Part shown: positions 11,339-22,351 of the stretch, in pieces
Numbering within the stretch: position 1 is the first letter of the stretch
Layout: every line of letters starts with the position of its first letter
Origin: Arctopsyche grandis
Taxonomy: Eukaryota; Arthropoda; Insecta; Trichoptera; Hydropsychidae
DNA length: 64,000 nt
Direction of reading: 5' to 3'
Assembly: GCF_051622035.1 (NCBI RefSeq)
Contig: NC_135360.1
Location: 34,117,206 to 34,181,205 of the forward strand
Program-made: the position numbers and the translations under genes
The notes under the pieces: model-generated
Databases searched by the model: none
Told to the model about the DNA's origin: nothing
Seen by the model: the letters and a program-made list of their open reading frames with translations, nothing else

Positions 11339-12523
11339 TCAGATGTTTTCCGGATACTTTTTTAGTCCTAAACATCGGGACACTCGGACCCGCATGTCTT
11401 CCAAACATTGCCTCATGTCCTCTTTGAGTTCTCGGACTTTGACTGTGACCTCTTCTCGCATCAGATTGTAGCACATGGCGATGAGTCCCATCCCCAAGAG
11501 TACGTAGATGAAATTGATGACCAACTTGGTCTGAGAGCCGCTCCTCGAGTCGGATATATTTGCGCCGGGTACGAAATCCCCGATGCCGATCTTGCATAGA
11601 CTGGTCACGCAGAAGTACGTCGAGTCCAAGTAGTTCCAGTCCTCCCACTCGGCGAACATGACGGTTCCGCACAGGACGTAGAAACTTATGACGTAGAGGC
11701 ACGCAGTCGTGGGAACGATGATCTTCTTGCGAGGCGACAGAATACTCCCGTTTTGCAGGTCGTAGTCGCCCTCCCTTTCGTGGCTGCATTCGTGGACGAG
11801 CGTGTATAGCCATTTGAAGGTCTGCGCCAGAATCTTGCCCATGTTCATGAAGTATAGGATGTATATGGGGATGCCCAGTCCGGCGTAGACGACCGTGACG
11901 CCTTTTCCCCAAGCGGTCCTCGGCACCATGTTGCCGTAGCCGATCATCGTGAACACGGACAGACAGTACATGAGAGCGCCGGGGAAGGACCAGACCTCTT
12001 CCGTGGTGCGTCCGTCGTATCCTTTAGAGACGATATCGGCCAGACTGTCCTGGAAGTGTTTCAGGATAGTGTTGGCCTTGCGGATCCAGACGGTTTCGTT
12101 GAAGACGTTCTCGTTGGCCGTCAGTTGCCAAAGGTCGGTGACGCAGCGGGTGCGCAGTTCGACTACGTGGTCCGCGTGAGGGTCTTTCTCAATGGTTTCT
12201 ATGGAGATGAAGCCGAAGGCGCCTACGATGGCGTAACAGACGACGAGAGCTCCGACGCCCACTTGGGTGCACATGAACGCCACGAACTTTCTCAGGCAGT
12301 CTTTGATCTTCTCGCGAGGATCGCTCTCCGTGGTGGAGGACGAGTCGCGGCTGCGGAGGGAACTCCTCACGGTCGACCGCATCTCGACACCGAGACCGTT
12401 TCCACGTCCACGTCCACGTCCACGTCCACTTCCACTGCCACTGCCGCTGCCACCGCCACTGCTTCCACTGCTGGACGACGCCCGCCTAATTATAGAGCTG
12501 GAGTCGAGCCAACAGTCTGGCAT
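11339..12523 (-). CDS. Two-pore-domain potassium channel (TWiK-like), 394 aa
   Basis: A single-exon frame encodes a K2P channel of the plasma membrane, where it would carry background potassium current. The N-terminus (residues 10-70) is low-complexity Ser/Gly/Arg. TM1 is at about 79-108. The extracellular cap has an N-glycosylation site (NET, 142-144). P1 contains TMIGYGN (192-198), TM2 is 206-235, TM3 268-291, P2 contains CKIGIGDF (310-317) and TM4 333-356. The length and the long cap before P1 fit the family. The second filter has Lys (311) where most channels have Thr (TxGxGD). The frame starts at an ATG and ends in a stop with no frame damage, so it looks functional. The direction matches C2orf69 but the spacing gives no reason to link them. 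Confidence 0.92.
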   Translation of the reverse strand: MPDCWLDSSSIIRRASSSSGSSGGGSGSGSGSGRGRGRGRGNGLGVEMRSTVRSSLRSRDSSSTTESDPREKIKDCLRKFVAFMCTQVGVGALVVCYAIVGAFGFISIETIEKDPHADHVVELRTRCVTDLWQLTANENVFNETVWIRKANTILKHFQDSLADIVSKGYDGRTTEEVWSFPGALMYCLSVFTMIGYGNMVPRTAWGKGVTVVYAGLGIPIYILYFMNMGKILAQTFKWLYTLVHECSHEREGDYDLQNGSILSPRKKIIVPTTACLYVISFYVLCGTVMFAEWEDWNYLDSTYFCVTSLCKIGIGDFVPGANISDSRSGSQTKLVINFIYVLLGMGLIAMCYNLMREEVTVKVRELKEDMRQCLEDMRVRVSRCLGLKKYPENI

Positions 12524-13030
12524 GTTTGGTGCGTGTGTATACTACAGAGTCGCTCTCGCTCGCACTCTCACTCTCACGCCTCGCCATTCGTCCCTCTCCC
12601 TCTATCGCTCGCTCACTCACCTGCAAACGGCTCCGAGCCCGTTCGAGTCACAAACGCGAGAGCCTCAGCCTTCGCAGTCCGCTGACGCTGACGCTGACCG
12701 GCTCGTCGAATCGTCGAATCGTCGAATCGTCGAATCGCCGAGACTTCGAGTCGTCGAGCCGCCACCGCCTACCCCTCTACCTCTACCTCTACTTCTACTC
12801 GCACGCAACTGTCAAACACTTTTTCCGCCCATACACGCTGCGTCTGCACGACCATGTCCTCTCTCGCTCGATTCCATTCTTTTCATTTTCATTTAAGAAG
12901 GAACACCAACGACACCCTCCAGATCCTCCCGACACCCTCTAGGAAGCAGTAGTGCATAATTTTGTTCATACTTATTCAATATCAACGCCTTCTTTACAAC
13001 CATTTCGACTCGGACAACCGACTAGTCGAG
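12524..13030. promoter_or_regulatory. 5' flank of the K2P gene, low-complexity
   Basis: Upstream of the channel ATG the DNA is unusually GC-rich, with simple runs (ctctcactctcac; repeated gtcgaatc at about 12705-12735; repeated cctctac at about 12772-12795). It probably holds the promoter and 5' UTR. Apparent long frames here are products of the low complexity. No defined promoter element is called. Confidence 0.45.
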
Positions 13031-13109
13031 ACTATGTAGGAATCTCGTCACCGCAATCGAAACATCTATTGCGACGGAGAATACATTTCTCACGTTCAAC
13101 CATTGACGT

Positions 13110-13961
13110 TGTAGGCGGGGTACTGGAGTGTTGACCGTATCCCAGCCTAACGAAACACTGTTGTGCTTGTTTTTATAAAGTTTTATTGTTTGCCTATGGT
13201 TGTACAAAGGTATTATATTTGGGCAAAAGTATGTCGTTCAGCGGTCTCTGGATATGGTAGAGTGTCGCTGGCTTGGCATTCAGCTATGTTCAGAAGGTCT
13301 CTGGATGTGGCAGTGTGTTGTTGGCTCGTTGTTCGGCTATGTGCAGAAGGTCTCTGGATGCGGCAGTGCGTTGCTGGCTCGTTGTTCGGCTATGTTCAGA
13401 AGGTCTCTGGTCTGCTGCTGTGTGTCGACGCTTGCTGCTGTGGGTCGACTGGCGTTGTTTGGGTTGTACCTCCTTTTATAGTGTTTCTGGAATCACCTGA
13501 CCGATGGTGGTGGTTGTTGATGCGTAAGCGAGGAATTTGCTTTTGTCGAGGGGTAGAATTTTCTGGAACGATTGGCGCCGTTCCGCTCGATGTAGTTTAA
13601 TGGTGGCGGCGTGTTTCGACCGTTTTGGTTCCGCTCGACTGGTAGGGGCGTTCCGCTTGAGTTTAATATAATGGTCGTCGTCTGTGTGCGTCGTCTGGGT
13701 TTCGTTCCGCTCGAGTGTGAGGGGTGGAACATTCTCGAAGGATTTGGCACCGTTCCGCTTGAGTTTAATATAATGGCTGCAGGTGTGCGTCGTCTGGGTT
13801 TCGTTCCGCTCGAGTGTGAGGGGTGGAACATTCTCGAAGGAACTGGCGATTGATTCCAAGAAGTGCACGTGTTGTGTGGTGAGTTCTGCGAGGAATGTGG
13901 TTTGTTGTTGTGGAATATTCTCGAATGTTTCGATGACGATGACGATGACGAGATTCCTACA
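13110..13961 (-). mobile_element. Solo LTR nested in the outer LTR (first insert)
   Basis: Read on the minus strand it starts TGTAGGAATCTCGTC and ends CCCCGCCTACA, 852 bases. It is flanked by the 4-base duplication acgt (13106-13109 and 13962-13965). It has the same family layout as the LTR at 34994-35839: tandem words in U3, TATA-like ctataaaaggagg, and the end motif gttaggctgggatacggtca. Non-coding fossil. Confidence 0.88.
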
Positions 13962-14064
13962 ACGTCATCTCGAGTCGAGAAACTTCCACCCCAACAAATC
14001 AAGCAGAACGACGTGAAGTCGAAGAACACCTGCATCCATTAAAGTGCACAAATAACAACTACAT

Positions 14065-15070
14065 TGTGTGGGAATCTCGTCACCATCATCAAGACATTTA
14101 CTGCGACGCAGAATACATTCCCAAAACCTTCTAGAAAGCTCCACCCCTACCAGTCGAGCGGAAACAAACCGGTCGAAGCACACCTGCAGCCATTAAACTA
14201 AACTCAAGCGGAACGGTGCCAAAATGTTCCAGAAAGCTCCACCCCTACCAGTCGAGCGGAAACAAACCAGTCGAAGCACACCTGCAGCCATTAAACTAAA
14301 CTCAAGCAGAACGGTGCCAAAATGTTCCAGAAAACTCCACCCCTACCAGTCGAGCGGAAACAAACCGGTCGAAGCACACCGCAGCCATTAAACTACATCG
14401 AGCGGAACGGTGCCAATCATTCCAGAAAATTCTACCCCATCGACAAAAACACATTCCTCGCATACGCATCAACAACAGCTGCAACGGGTCACGTGATGCC
14501 CAGAAACACTATAAAAGGAGGTCCAACCCAAACAACGCCAGTCGACCCACAGCAGCAAACGTCGACACACAGCAGCAAGAGAGTCGACATCCAGCTCCTG
14601 ACCTGCCACCACTACACTACGCTGACCATGGAGGATCAACCAGCCGAACGAGCCAGCAACACACTGCCGTATCCCGAGACCTTCCGAACATAGCTGAACG
14701 AACGAGCCAGCAACACACTGCCGTATCCAGAGACCTTGCCGAACATAGCCGAACAACGAGCCAGCAACACACTGCCGCATCCAGAGACTTGCTGAACATA
14801 GCTGAACACAACGAACGAGCCAGCAACACTGCCGTATCCAGAGACTTGCTGAACATAGCCGAATGCCGAGCCAGCGACACTCTACCACATCCAGAGACCT
14901 CTGAACGACATACTTTTGCCAACTATTAATCAATACTCGTGTATACGTTGTTACATCAAAATAAATACCATATCCAACATATAGCTGTATTTAATACCGA
15001 ACACAGACGAACCTGTCTATAACACATGGCGGACTGGTGGTGAAGAGCACCTTCACAACTAGATCAATCC
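14065..15070 (+). mobile_element. Solo LTR nested in the outer LTR (second insert)
   Basis: It starts TGTGTGGGAATCTCGTC and is flanked by acat (14061-14064 and 15071-15074). U3 contains three tandem copies of a 98-base unit (starts at 14133, 14231 and 14329). A TATA-like ctataaaaggag lies at about 14511. Its 3' part (ataaataccatatccaacat, then tggcggactggtggtgaag) is of the subtype seen in the element at 23888-26991, different from the other nested LTRs. Non-coding fossil. Confidence 0.82.
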
Positions 15071-15655
15071 ACATAATTGTACCCCATTGAACAAACATCC
15101 AGACTCACTGGAACAAAGGGCGATAAAAACTAAATCGAGTGGAACGACGCCACATATTCGAGAATATTCCACCCTAACAACGAACCACATTCCTCGCATA
15201 ACTTGCACACGTGTACTTCCAAGAAGCAAACCCAGTAAACACCACCTGCGGTTCTCAGACGTGGACCCCCAAAAACAATATAAAAGGAGATCCAACCCAG
15301 ACAACTTCAGTCAACACACAGCAGCAGACCATGCTACATTGACAACCAGTCAAGCTCCAACAGCTACCACGAGTGAACAACAACCAGTCAGACTTCAGCA
15401 ACCACCACGACAGCAGTCGACATCCAGCATCTGACCAGCTACCACTACACTACCCTACAATGGAAGAACGCTTGCAACTCAGCCGGATCTAGAGCAACGA
15501 CACATTACAGATCCAGCAGCTGCACGACACCAGTCAGCAGCCAATAGCCGCTTCGAGAAACTTCCAAATATTCTAATACACTTGTACAATATTTAGGCAA
15601 ACAATAAAACAATTTAAAACAAGCACAACAGTGTTTCGTTAGGCTGGGATACGGT

Positions 15656-16593
15656 TGTAGGAATCTCGTCATCGTCATCGTCATCGAAACATTCGAGAAT
15701 ATTCCGCAACAACAAACTACATCGAGCGGAACGAAACCCAGACGACATACACCTGCAGTCATTATATTAAACTCAGGCGGAACGGCGCCAAATCCAACTC
15801 AAGCGGAACGATGCCAAAATCCTTCGAGAATGATCCACCCTTCACACTCGAGCGGAACAAAACCCAGACGACATACACCTGCAGTCATTATATTAAACTC
15901 AGGCGGAACGGCGCCAAATCCAACTCAAGCGGAACGATGCCAAAATCCTTCGAGAATGATCCACCCTTCACACTCGAGCGAACGAAACCCAGACGACATA
16001 CACCTGCAGTCATTATATTAAACTCAAGCGGAACGCCCCTACCAGTCGAGTGGAACCAAAACGGTCGAAACACGCCGCCACCATTAAAATACATCGAGCG
16101 GAACGGCGCCAATCGTTCCAGAAAATTCTACGCCTCGACAAAAGCAAATTCCTTTCTTACGCATCAACAAACCACCACCATCGATCAGGTGATTCCAGAA
16201 ACACTATAAAAGGAGGTACAACCCAAACAACGCCAGTCGACCCACAGCAGCAAGCGTCGACATACAGCTCCTGACCAGCCACCACTACACTACGCGGACT
16301 TGGAAGATCAACCAGCCGGACGAGCCAGCAACACACTGCCGTATCCAGAGACCTTCCGAACATAGCCGAACACCGAGCCAGCAACACACTGCCGCATCCA
16401 GAGACCTTCTGAACATAGCTGAATGCCGAGCCAGCGACACTCTACCATATCCAGAGACCGCTGAACGACATACTTTTGCCCACAAATACCATACCTTTGT
16501 ACAACCATAGGCAAACAATAAAACTTTATAAAACTAGCACAACAGTGTTTCGTTAGGCCGGGATACGGTCAACACACATGTACCCCGCCTACA
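15656..16593 (+). mobile_element. Solo LTR nested in the outer LTR (third insert)
   Basis: It starts TGTAGGAATCTCGTCATC and ends CCCCGCCTACA, 938 bases, flanked by cggt (15652-15655 and 16594-16597). U3 has a tandem duplication of about 112 bases (15735-15960). TATA-like ctataaaaggagg lies at about 16203. It cuts the outer LTR close to its 3' end. Non-coding fossil. Confidence 0.87.
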
Positions 16594-16651
16594 CGGTCAA
16601 CACTTCCTACCCTGCCTACAACTAAAATGTTCATTTTTTTCAAATTTTTAA

Positions 16652-17949
16652 ACTCTGACCGCACTATGCGACAACCGAACGATCCGACACTTCACAACAG
16701 TACGCGACCATTGATGTATAATACACATAGATGGGCCCTGACGTGTGATTTTGGTCGGAGATCTTGTCTTCACTAACTGAGGGGTGCGGGGGGTTTAACT
16801 AGCGGGGAAGTTGGGAAAAAAAGGTCTTTTTCCCTACGACGCAGCGGTACCTACCTACCTACTAAGATAAACTGTGCATGCGCCATGTATTTTGCATGCG
16901 CCAAAAGGGAGACCAGTATAACACGTGAGGGCGGATCTAGTGATACATCAATGTACTCGACCAAATATTGTTTGTATGAAATTGTATGAGACACAATGCA
17001 TACAATTTCATAGTGTCGTTGAGTGGGGGTTGCCTTGTGACAATAATTCTCCTTCTTCATATCGTGACTTTGAAATAGCATATAGCCATAATCTTTTGGT
17101 TTTTCTCGATTGATTCTTCTTCCTCGCATATCAAAGATACTATTGTAGAAATATAGCACGACTTGTGCTATTACGAATCAAACCCTGCGATCTCATACAC
17201 TTCACACCAATTATCGTTGCTCCTGTACAAACATGCATAACTCAAGGGCAACGTCCCCTTTGACCATTCCAGAAGAAAGAGTTCATCGCTCGATCGTAAA
17301 ACGAACGAAACCCGACAGTGATGTCATCAGGCAACCGTAACACTTAACTTAACTTGCAACACGTGGCAAGCGTTTACGCGTGGCACACGACCTCATTCTC
17401 AAACGAACGACGTATTGGCGCTGACCCCATAGCTATAAACCACACGTGTACCGAAGACACGTGCCTCGAAAACAGGTCAACACGTGTCCTGGAAACGAAG
17501 ACAAAGCATCTGCACACGGCACGCTTCAAGCCAGAACGTATATAAAACGACGCACCAGCTCCCAACCCCAGAGTTAACCTCTGGAGTTTAACCAGCTCAC
17601 TTCTCCGAAGCTCAACCTCTTCGTACATACAATAACCATTGTAACAATTGAAAAAAAATAAACGATCCTCTTACAAACACAACTGGTGTTTTCTTAGACT
17701 GGAACACGATCAACACATCTGTCCCGCATATTAAATTGGTGACCACCGACTACTAAATTGGTGACCAACGACTACTAAACTATAATAGCGTCCGTTTAAT
17801 CCATTTTGCTCCAAGGTACCGAACGAATGATTGACATAATTTACTGCAGAGTGTCGCATCGCTGTCGTTCAAGTGCGGTTTACCTAATATTATCGCATAC
17901 TGTTGTGAAGTGTCGGATCGTTCGGTTGTCGTATAGTGCGGTCAGACCT
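16652..17949. mobile_element. TTAA-flanked DNA element (piggyBac-like) with inserted LTR
   Basis: Inverted ends of over 50 bases match closely: CTGACCGCACTATGCGACAA at the left and its complement at the right (17892-17947), each flanked by TTAA (16648-16651 and 17950-17953). The same end type occurs in the 151-base element at 46860-47010, and the internal word tttgtatgaaattgtatgag is shared with it. TTAA duplications and these ends suggest a piggyBac-type non-autonomous element. No transposase frame is visible. An LTR piece (17145-17740) fills much of its middle. Confidence 0.72.
17145..17740 (+). mobile_element. LTR of family C with a primer-site-like tail
   Basis: It starts TGTAGAAATATAGCACGACTTGTG, as do the LTRs at 35882-36289 and 47912-48374 in the other direction. 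It has gtatataaaacgac (about 17537), an aataaa signal (about 17658) and an end with gactggaacacgatcaacac. Directly after it, tggtgaccaccgactac occurs and is repeated once (17739-17777), resembling a primer binding site. It lies within the TTAA-flanked element. Fossil fragment, no coding region. Confidence 0.65.
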
Positions 17950-17953
17950 TTAA

Positions 17954-18586
17954 ACTGCTCAACCCAGAGAAATGTTATAATAATAGAAGCACCTATGGGG
18001 GATGAACGAATGAGACGACTGGCATGTTAATGCACGTGTTTTATTTATGACAGCTGAAGGCAGAGTGAGTAGCCGCTCTCCGAACCCAGCCGAGTTGGTC
18101 CCCACTCGCAGGAAGGTGACCAAACTCGACCATGTCGTATAGCGAGCCGCCACACACCCTTTCGAATACATTTCTTGTTTCAATAACACGCGTACCGTTT
18201 CCATAACTACGCAATATTGTACGCGTATGATTATGCTATTGCCGAATGCTAGCTGTCGCCATGACGCTTTCATGACAACTTTCATATACGATGTTAATTG
18301 AATAATATGTTACTTAAATGATCAATTTACTTATGAAAATGTATGCCTTGTTGTTTATTGTGTGTTTTTGAATGCATCGTGAAATTTTTAACGATGCACT
18401 TGCCCAGAGAAGTTTTTATCGGACATACGTCGACCACCAAGCATCAAATACAACTGATGCTAAAATTATTTAGGAATGTCTGTGGACAATCGTCACTTGA
18501 CAACAATATAACGCTTAAAGCCACTTCTATTATTATAAAATTTCTGTGGCTCAACCAAGATGAGAAAAAGCCGCTGTCGTAGTATA
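17954..18586. other. Intergenic DNA, repeat-like
   Basis: No gene recognised. The stretch at about 18090-18130 (cgagttggtccccactcgcag) recurs in inverted form at about 59650-59690, so it belongs to a dispersed repeat. Confidence 0.45.
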
Positions 18587-18880
18587 CTAAGCCCGCTTTA
18601 AAGGTCACGGAATTTGACCCTTAAAGCCCTCAACATGAGGCCACCACCCCCCCGACGAATACAGTCCAAGAGACCCTTTCGTCGGAGAACGAGACGGTTG
18701 TTCATGAATATCGCACAAGAACAACCGCACATCACTGTTCTAATAAAAAAAAACCACACTGTACATAACCAAGTTCAAAATTAACAACAACGCATGAACA
18801 CATAAAGCGCGCATGCGGTAGGAAACAAAACCTGAGATGTGCCGTGCGAATGCACGCACACCTCAAGTAAACATACATGT
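18587..18880 (+). repeat. Dispersed repeat, copy 2
   Basis: It starts taagcccgctttaaaggtca as in the inverted copy at 7130-7205. It continues through gaggccacc, a poly-C run, aacaaccgcacatcactg and gtgccgtgcgaatgca, matching 27180-27370 in order. No coding capacity. Confidence 0.7.
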
Positions 18881-18911
18881 ACGCATGATTATGCGTGCAT
18901 AAGCACGCAAG

Positions 18912-18954
18912 CACACACACACACACACACACACATACACACACACATATATAT

Positions 18955-18992
<38 letters not shown>

Positions 18993-18994
18993 AT

Positions 18995-19025
<31 letters not shown>

Positions 19026-19097
19026 CACACACACATAAACCACAAATACATACACTCACCTAAAAAGCAAACGCACACTCACACACACACACATTCA
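18912..19097. repeat. (AC)n / (ACAY)n microsatellite
   Basis: A long AC tract is interrupted by acat and atatat words. It abuts the 3' side of the R1-clade LINE, separated only by an A-rich run (T-rich on the LINE strand). Confidence 0.95.
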
Positions 19098-19156
19098 CAG
19101 AATATAATATAAAAAAAAAAAAAAAAAAATAAATCAACACATAAATGCTTTTTCAA

Positions 19157-22100
19157 TTAAGTGGAGTAGTAGCATCCAGGGGAACACAGCTTCCCAAAGC
19201 ATTCCGCGAACTTTTCGAAAGCTCTAAACGATGCTTTACTCATTATTAGATCCCCATGATGTAGGGGGCCAATGAGAGAACCCCTGACGCTGTCCAGCAG
19301 AACCCCCCTCTCAGCCTCCATCCCAGGACAGAACCACAGAATATGATCTGCATCCTGCTCCGGAAAAGAACACGGACAAAAGGATTCAGATACCAAGCCC
19401 ATAGATGCGAGCTTGCCGTTAAAGTGGCCATGACCAGTTAAAAATTGACTGGTCCAAAAACTAGGCGACAGCCAATCACGCTCAAGGCGCGAAGTGACCC
19501 TCGGAAAAAACAAATAGGTTTGTCTACCTTTAGAGGAACAATCCCATCTAAGTTGCCAAGCCGAAATAGCACAATTTAAAATAACAGACTTCAAACTTTG
19601 CCAGAATCGAGGATCATCGCACTGTGACTGATTAGGAGCACGGAAAAGGACGCCTGAGACGGAAGCATCTAACCCACCACGAAGTTTTTCTCGAGCAGCT
19701 CTTATTTGGACGACCAAGTCAAGTGGCAATGTACCCGCAAGAATCTGTAGTGAGTCAGTAGACGCAGTGCGATAAGCCTGGGTAAGAGCGATCAGAGGAA
19801 AACGCTGACCACTATTTAATGTACGACGGACCGTCTTTAATTCGACACGATGACCCCAAATGCTAGATGCATACGTCAAAGAGTTCACAAACACAGCATC
19901 GTATACCAAGCGTTTTTCATGGAAACCCAAACCCCAAGAGCGACCACAAAGGCGACCACAAAGGCGACCAATACGACCAAAGGAAACCTTAGCTTTATCT
20001 AATGCTTTCCCAATATGACCATTGAATGTAAGCCCGACATCGAGAACAACACCTAAATACGTGTACTCGTTGACGAATTTGATCTTACAGTCTCCGAGTT
20101 TGATATTAGGGGCTCTAACAAGAGAACCTTTTAATAGTAAGCACTTGGACTTAGAGGGCGAGAAAGAAAGTTTGTTAATTATGGCTTAATCGTCTAGAAG
20201 GTGAAGTGCTGCAGTAGCTCTACATTCCATCTCAACACGGGACTTTGCGTGCGTTAACAACACGATGTCATCAGCATACGCAACCAACCTGCAACCCTCC
20301 GGCAAATTGATTGTAAAGAGGTCATTGACGAGAATGTTCCAAAGGATAGGTCCCAAAACGGAGCCCTGTGGACATCCAATAGAGAGATCCCTGAAACCAA
20401 CCTGTCCTCCGAGTTCGAAAACCAATTTCCTATCCGACAAGTAACTCTGCAGTAAGCATAGTAAATTCGGATGCAGTCCCAGCAGACGCAACTTGATCAA
20501 TAGCATGGGCCACCAGGCATTATCAAACGCTCCAGCAACGTCCAACAAAACAGCAACTACATACTTGGATGGAGAGTCCGAAGATTCCCTCAAGACACAG
20601 CGAATTGCATCAACAGTAGACTTTCCCGATCTAAATCCAAATTGACCACCGGATAAAACAGAGTTATCGTCAAGGAAACTATTGAGCCGACTCGAAATTA
20701 ACCTCTCTAGGACCTTCCCAAGAATAGGCAACAAACTGATAGGGCGATAAGCCTTAGGGTTACTAGCCAGTCTATCAGTATTATGCTTTTTAATGACAAA
20801 CAATTTTCCAACCTTCCAGCAACTAGGGAAGGTTCCAAATTTAAAACAATTTCTATAAACATTGAGAAGTTCAAAATTACCCACCGACCAAACAACTCTG
20901 GCAATATCTCCGCCTATCATATCAACTCCAGGAGCCTTACCCCTAGCCAGGTTATTAAAAATCGCACTAACTTCCTCCGAAGTCGGAAGGTCTTCATAGC
21001 AACTAAGTTCAGTAACATAAGAAGCAATATTACGTATAAGAACGTGAGCAGGTAGATCATTGTCAAAACGATCAACAGGGATAAGTGCATTCACAAGGTT
21101 ATTAACCGCTTCACTACTAGATAAAGCAAGGTGACCATCAAGAGGACTACGAACTCCACACATAATAAAAGCGGGGTCCCTAGTGATGGCCTTATAAGCT
21201 GGTCCCCAAGGTCCCGACCCTGCTTGCGAGCTAACAAAATTCTCCCAAGACTTTTTTTTGGACACCAAAATTTGACGCTTAAAAAGTGCAGAAGCTCTTC
21301 TAACCTCGATACCAAGGGGCATTAACAAATCTGGACCAACACCACGACGCTTAGCCGAGCGTAATTTACGTATAGCCCTTTTGACTAAGGATTTAAGGGA
21401 TGCCAGGTAGTCATTCCACCGAGTAGAGCGCCTACCTACAGCACCAACTCTACCAAAGACATCTTGTGCTATATTAATAGTGGCAAGGTTAATTGCAGAA
21501 GCACACAAATCGGGAGCACAAAAATCAGGGCAACTGTTTGCAGCAGAATATATGTCAAAGAAATTACAGAGACGAGTTTTGAAATTTATCCAAGATAGAT
21601 TGGTGCCGTTACGAAAAGGTAAGGGCAAACCAGACACAAAATTAATAGGACTATCAAAGTTTACATCGAAAGTAATTAAGTTATGGTCACTCAGAGTTTC
21701 TCCCGAATGAACCCTCCAATCTTTCATATCACCTGCATCTAAACCCAAAGACAAAGTGACATCAATATAAGAAGAGCCAGCAGGACTTTCAAACGTCGGA
21801 ATATCATCTCTGTTGTTGTGGATATATAGATCGTTTTGACAGATAAAGTCTTCAAGGGCGCTACCCCAAACGCATCTCCTATCATTTGTGGGGCAAGGAT
21901 CCCAAAGTGGGGAGTAAGAATTAAGATCACCACCAATGATGATCTTTTTAGAAGTAGGCCGCAGATGACACAAAATATTATCTAATGTCTGAATATGGAT
22001 ATCAACAGGGATGGATGGTTGGAAATAAGACGAAATAGAATAAAAAGAAGAACCATTGAGAAACAGCTCTACACAAACACAATGTGATCCAGACAGGTGG

Positions 22101-22351
22101 TCTAAGGAGAGAACAGAGATATTAGGAGAAAACAAAGCAACAGCTGCCCAAGGGTACTCCGTAGATTTGTGTCCAGTGACAACACGAACGTGTCGCCCCA
22201 GACCACGAATATTACCCTCAGTAGAATAAGGCTCCTGGATGAGCAAAATATCAATATGATGATCCAAACACACCTGCGAGATAAGAGCTGTAGCCGCACG
22301 AGATCTTCGCAAGTTTATTTGCCCGAAACGAAAATTGTAATTATGCGCCAT
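19157..22351 (-). pseudogene. R1-clade ORF2: endonuclease and reverse transcriptase, one in-frame stop
   Basis: Starting at the ATG that overlaps the ORF1 stop (22351-22349), the frame stays in register to 19157, about 1064 codons, interrupted once by a TAA at 20186-20188. Order: endonuclease with GQINLRRSR, LLIQEPYS, IIGGDLNSYSPLWD and SDHNLI; reverse transcriptase with YRPISLLP, GQFGFRSGKST, DVAGAFDNAWW, CPQGSVLGPILWN and the catalytic YADD; then a C-terminal region with DADHILWFCPG. After the stop the reading continues normally (KLSFSPSKSKC), so damage is slight and the copy looks fairly recent. R1-clade ORF2s are about this length. Confidence 0.9.

Larger units (their letters stand above)
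13035..16620 (+). mobile_element. Old solo LTR carrying three later LTR insertions
   Basis: The outer LTR starts TGTAGGAATCTCGTC at 13035 and ends CCTGCCTACA at 16620. It is flanked by a 4-base target duplication, acta (13031-13034 and 16621-16624). Removing the three inserted LTRs leaves about 780 bases, close to the size of its relatives. It has a TATA-like tataaaaggag (about 15281) and a typical end with ttaggctgggatacggtcaa. No coding region. Family: an LTR retrotransposon, Gypsy or BEL/Pao not resolved. It is a fossil and the oldest layer of the nest. Confidence 0.85.

Noticed and set aside
12056-12942. Overlapping frames of 138-209 codons on the plus strand opposite and upstream of the K2P gene
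   Set aside because: They are antisense shadows of the channel gene and of Ser/Arg-rich low-complexity text. No domain and no splice logic.
13163-16518. Many frames of 70-180 codons rich in Cys/Trp/Leu or Ser/Thr/Pro
   Set aside because: The same text recurs in every LTR copy in both directions and matches U3 and R regions. It is not protein coding.
18732-19078. Frames made of CVCVCV or THTHTH
   Set aside because: Direct translation of the (AC)n microsatellite.
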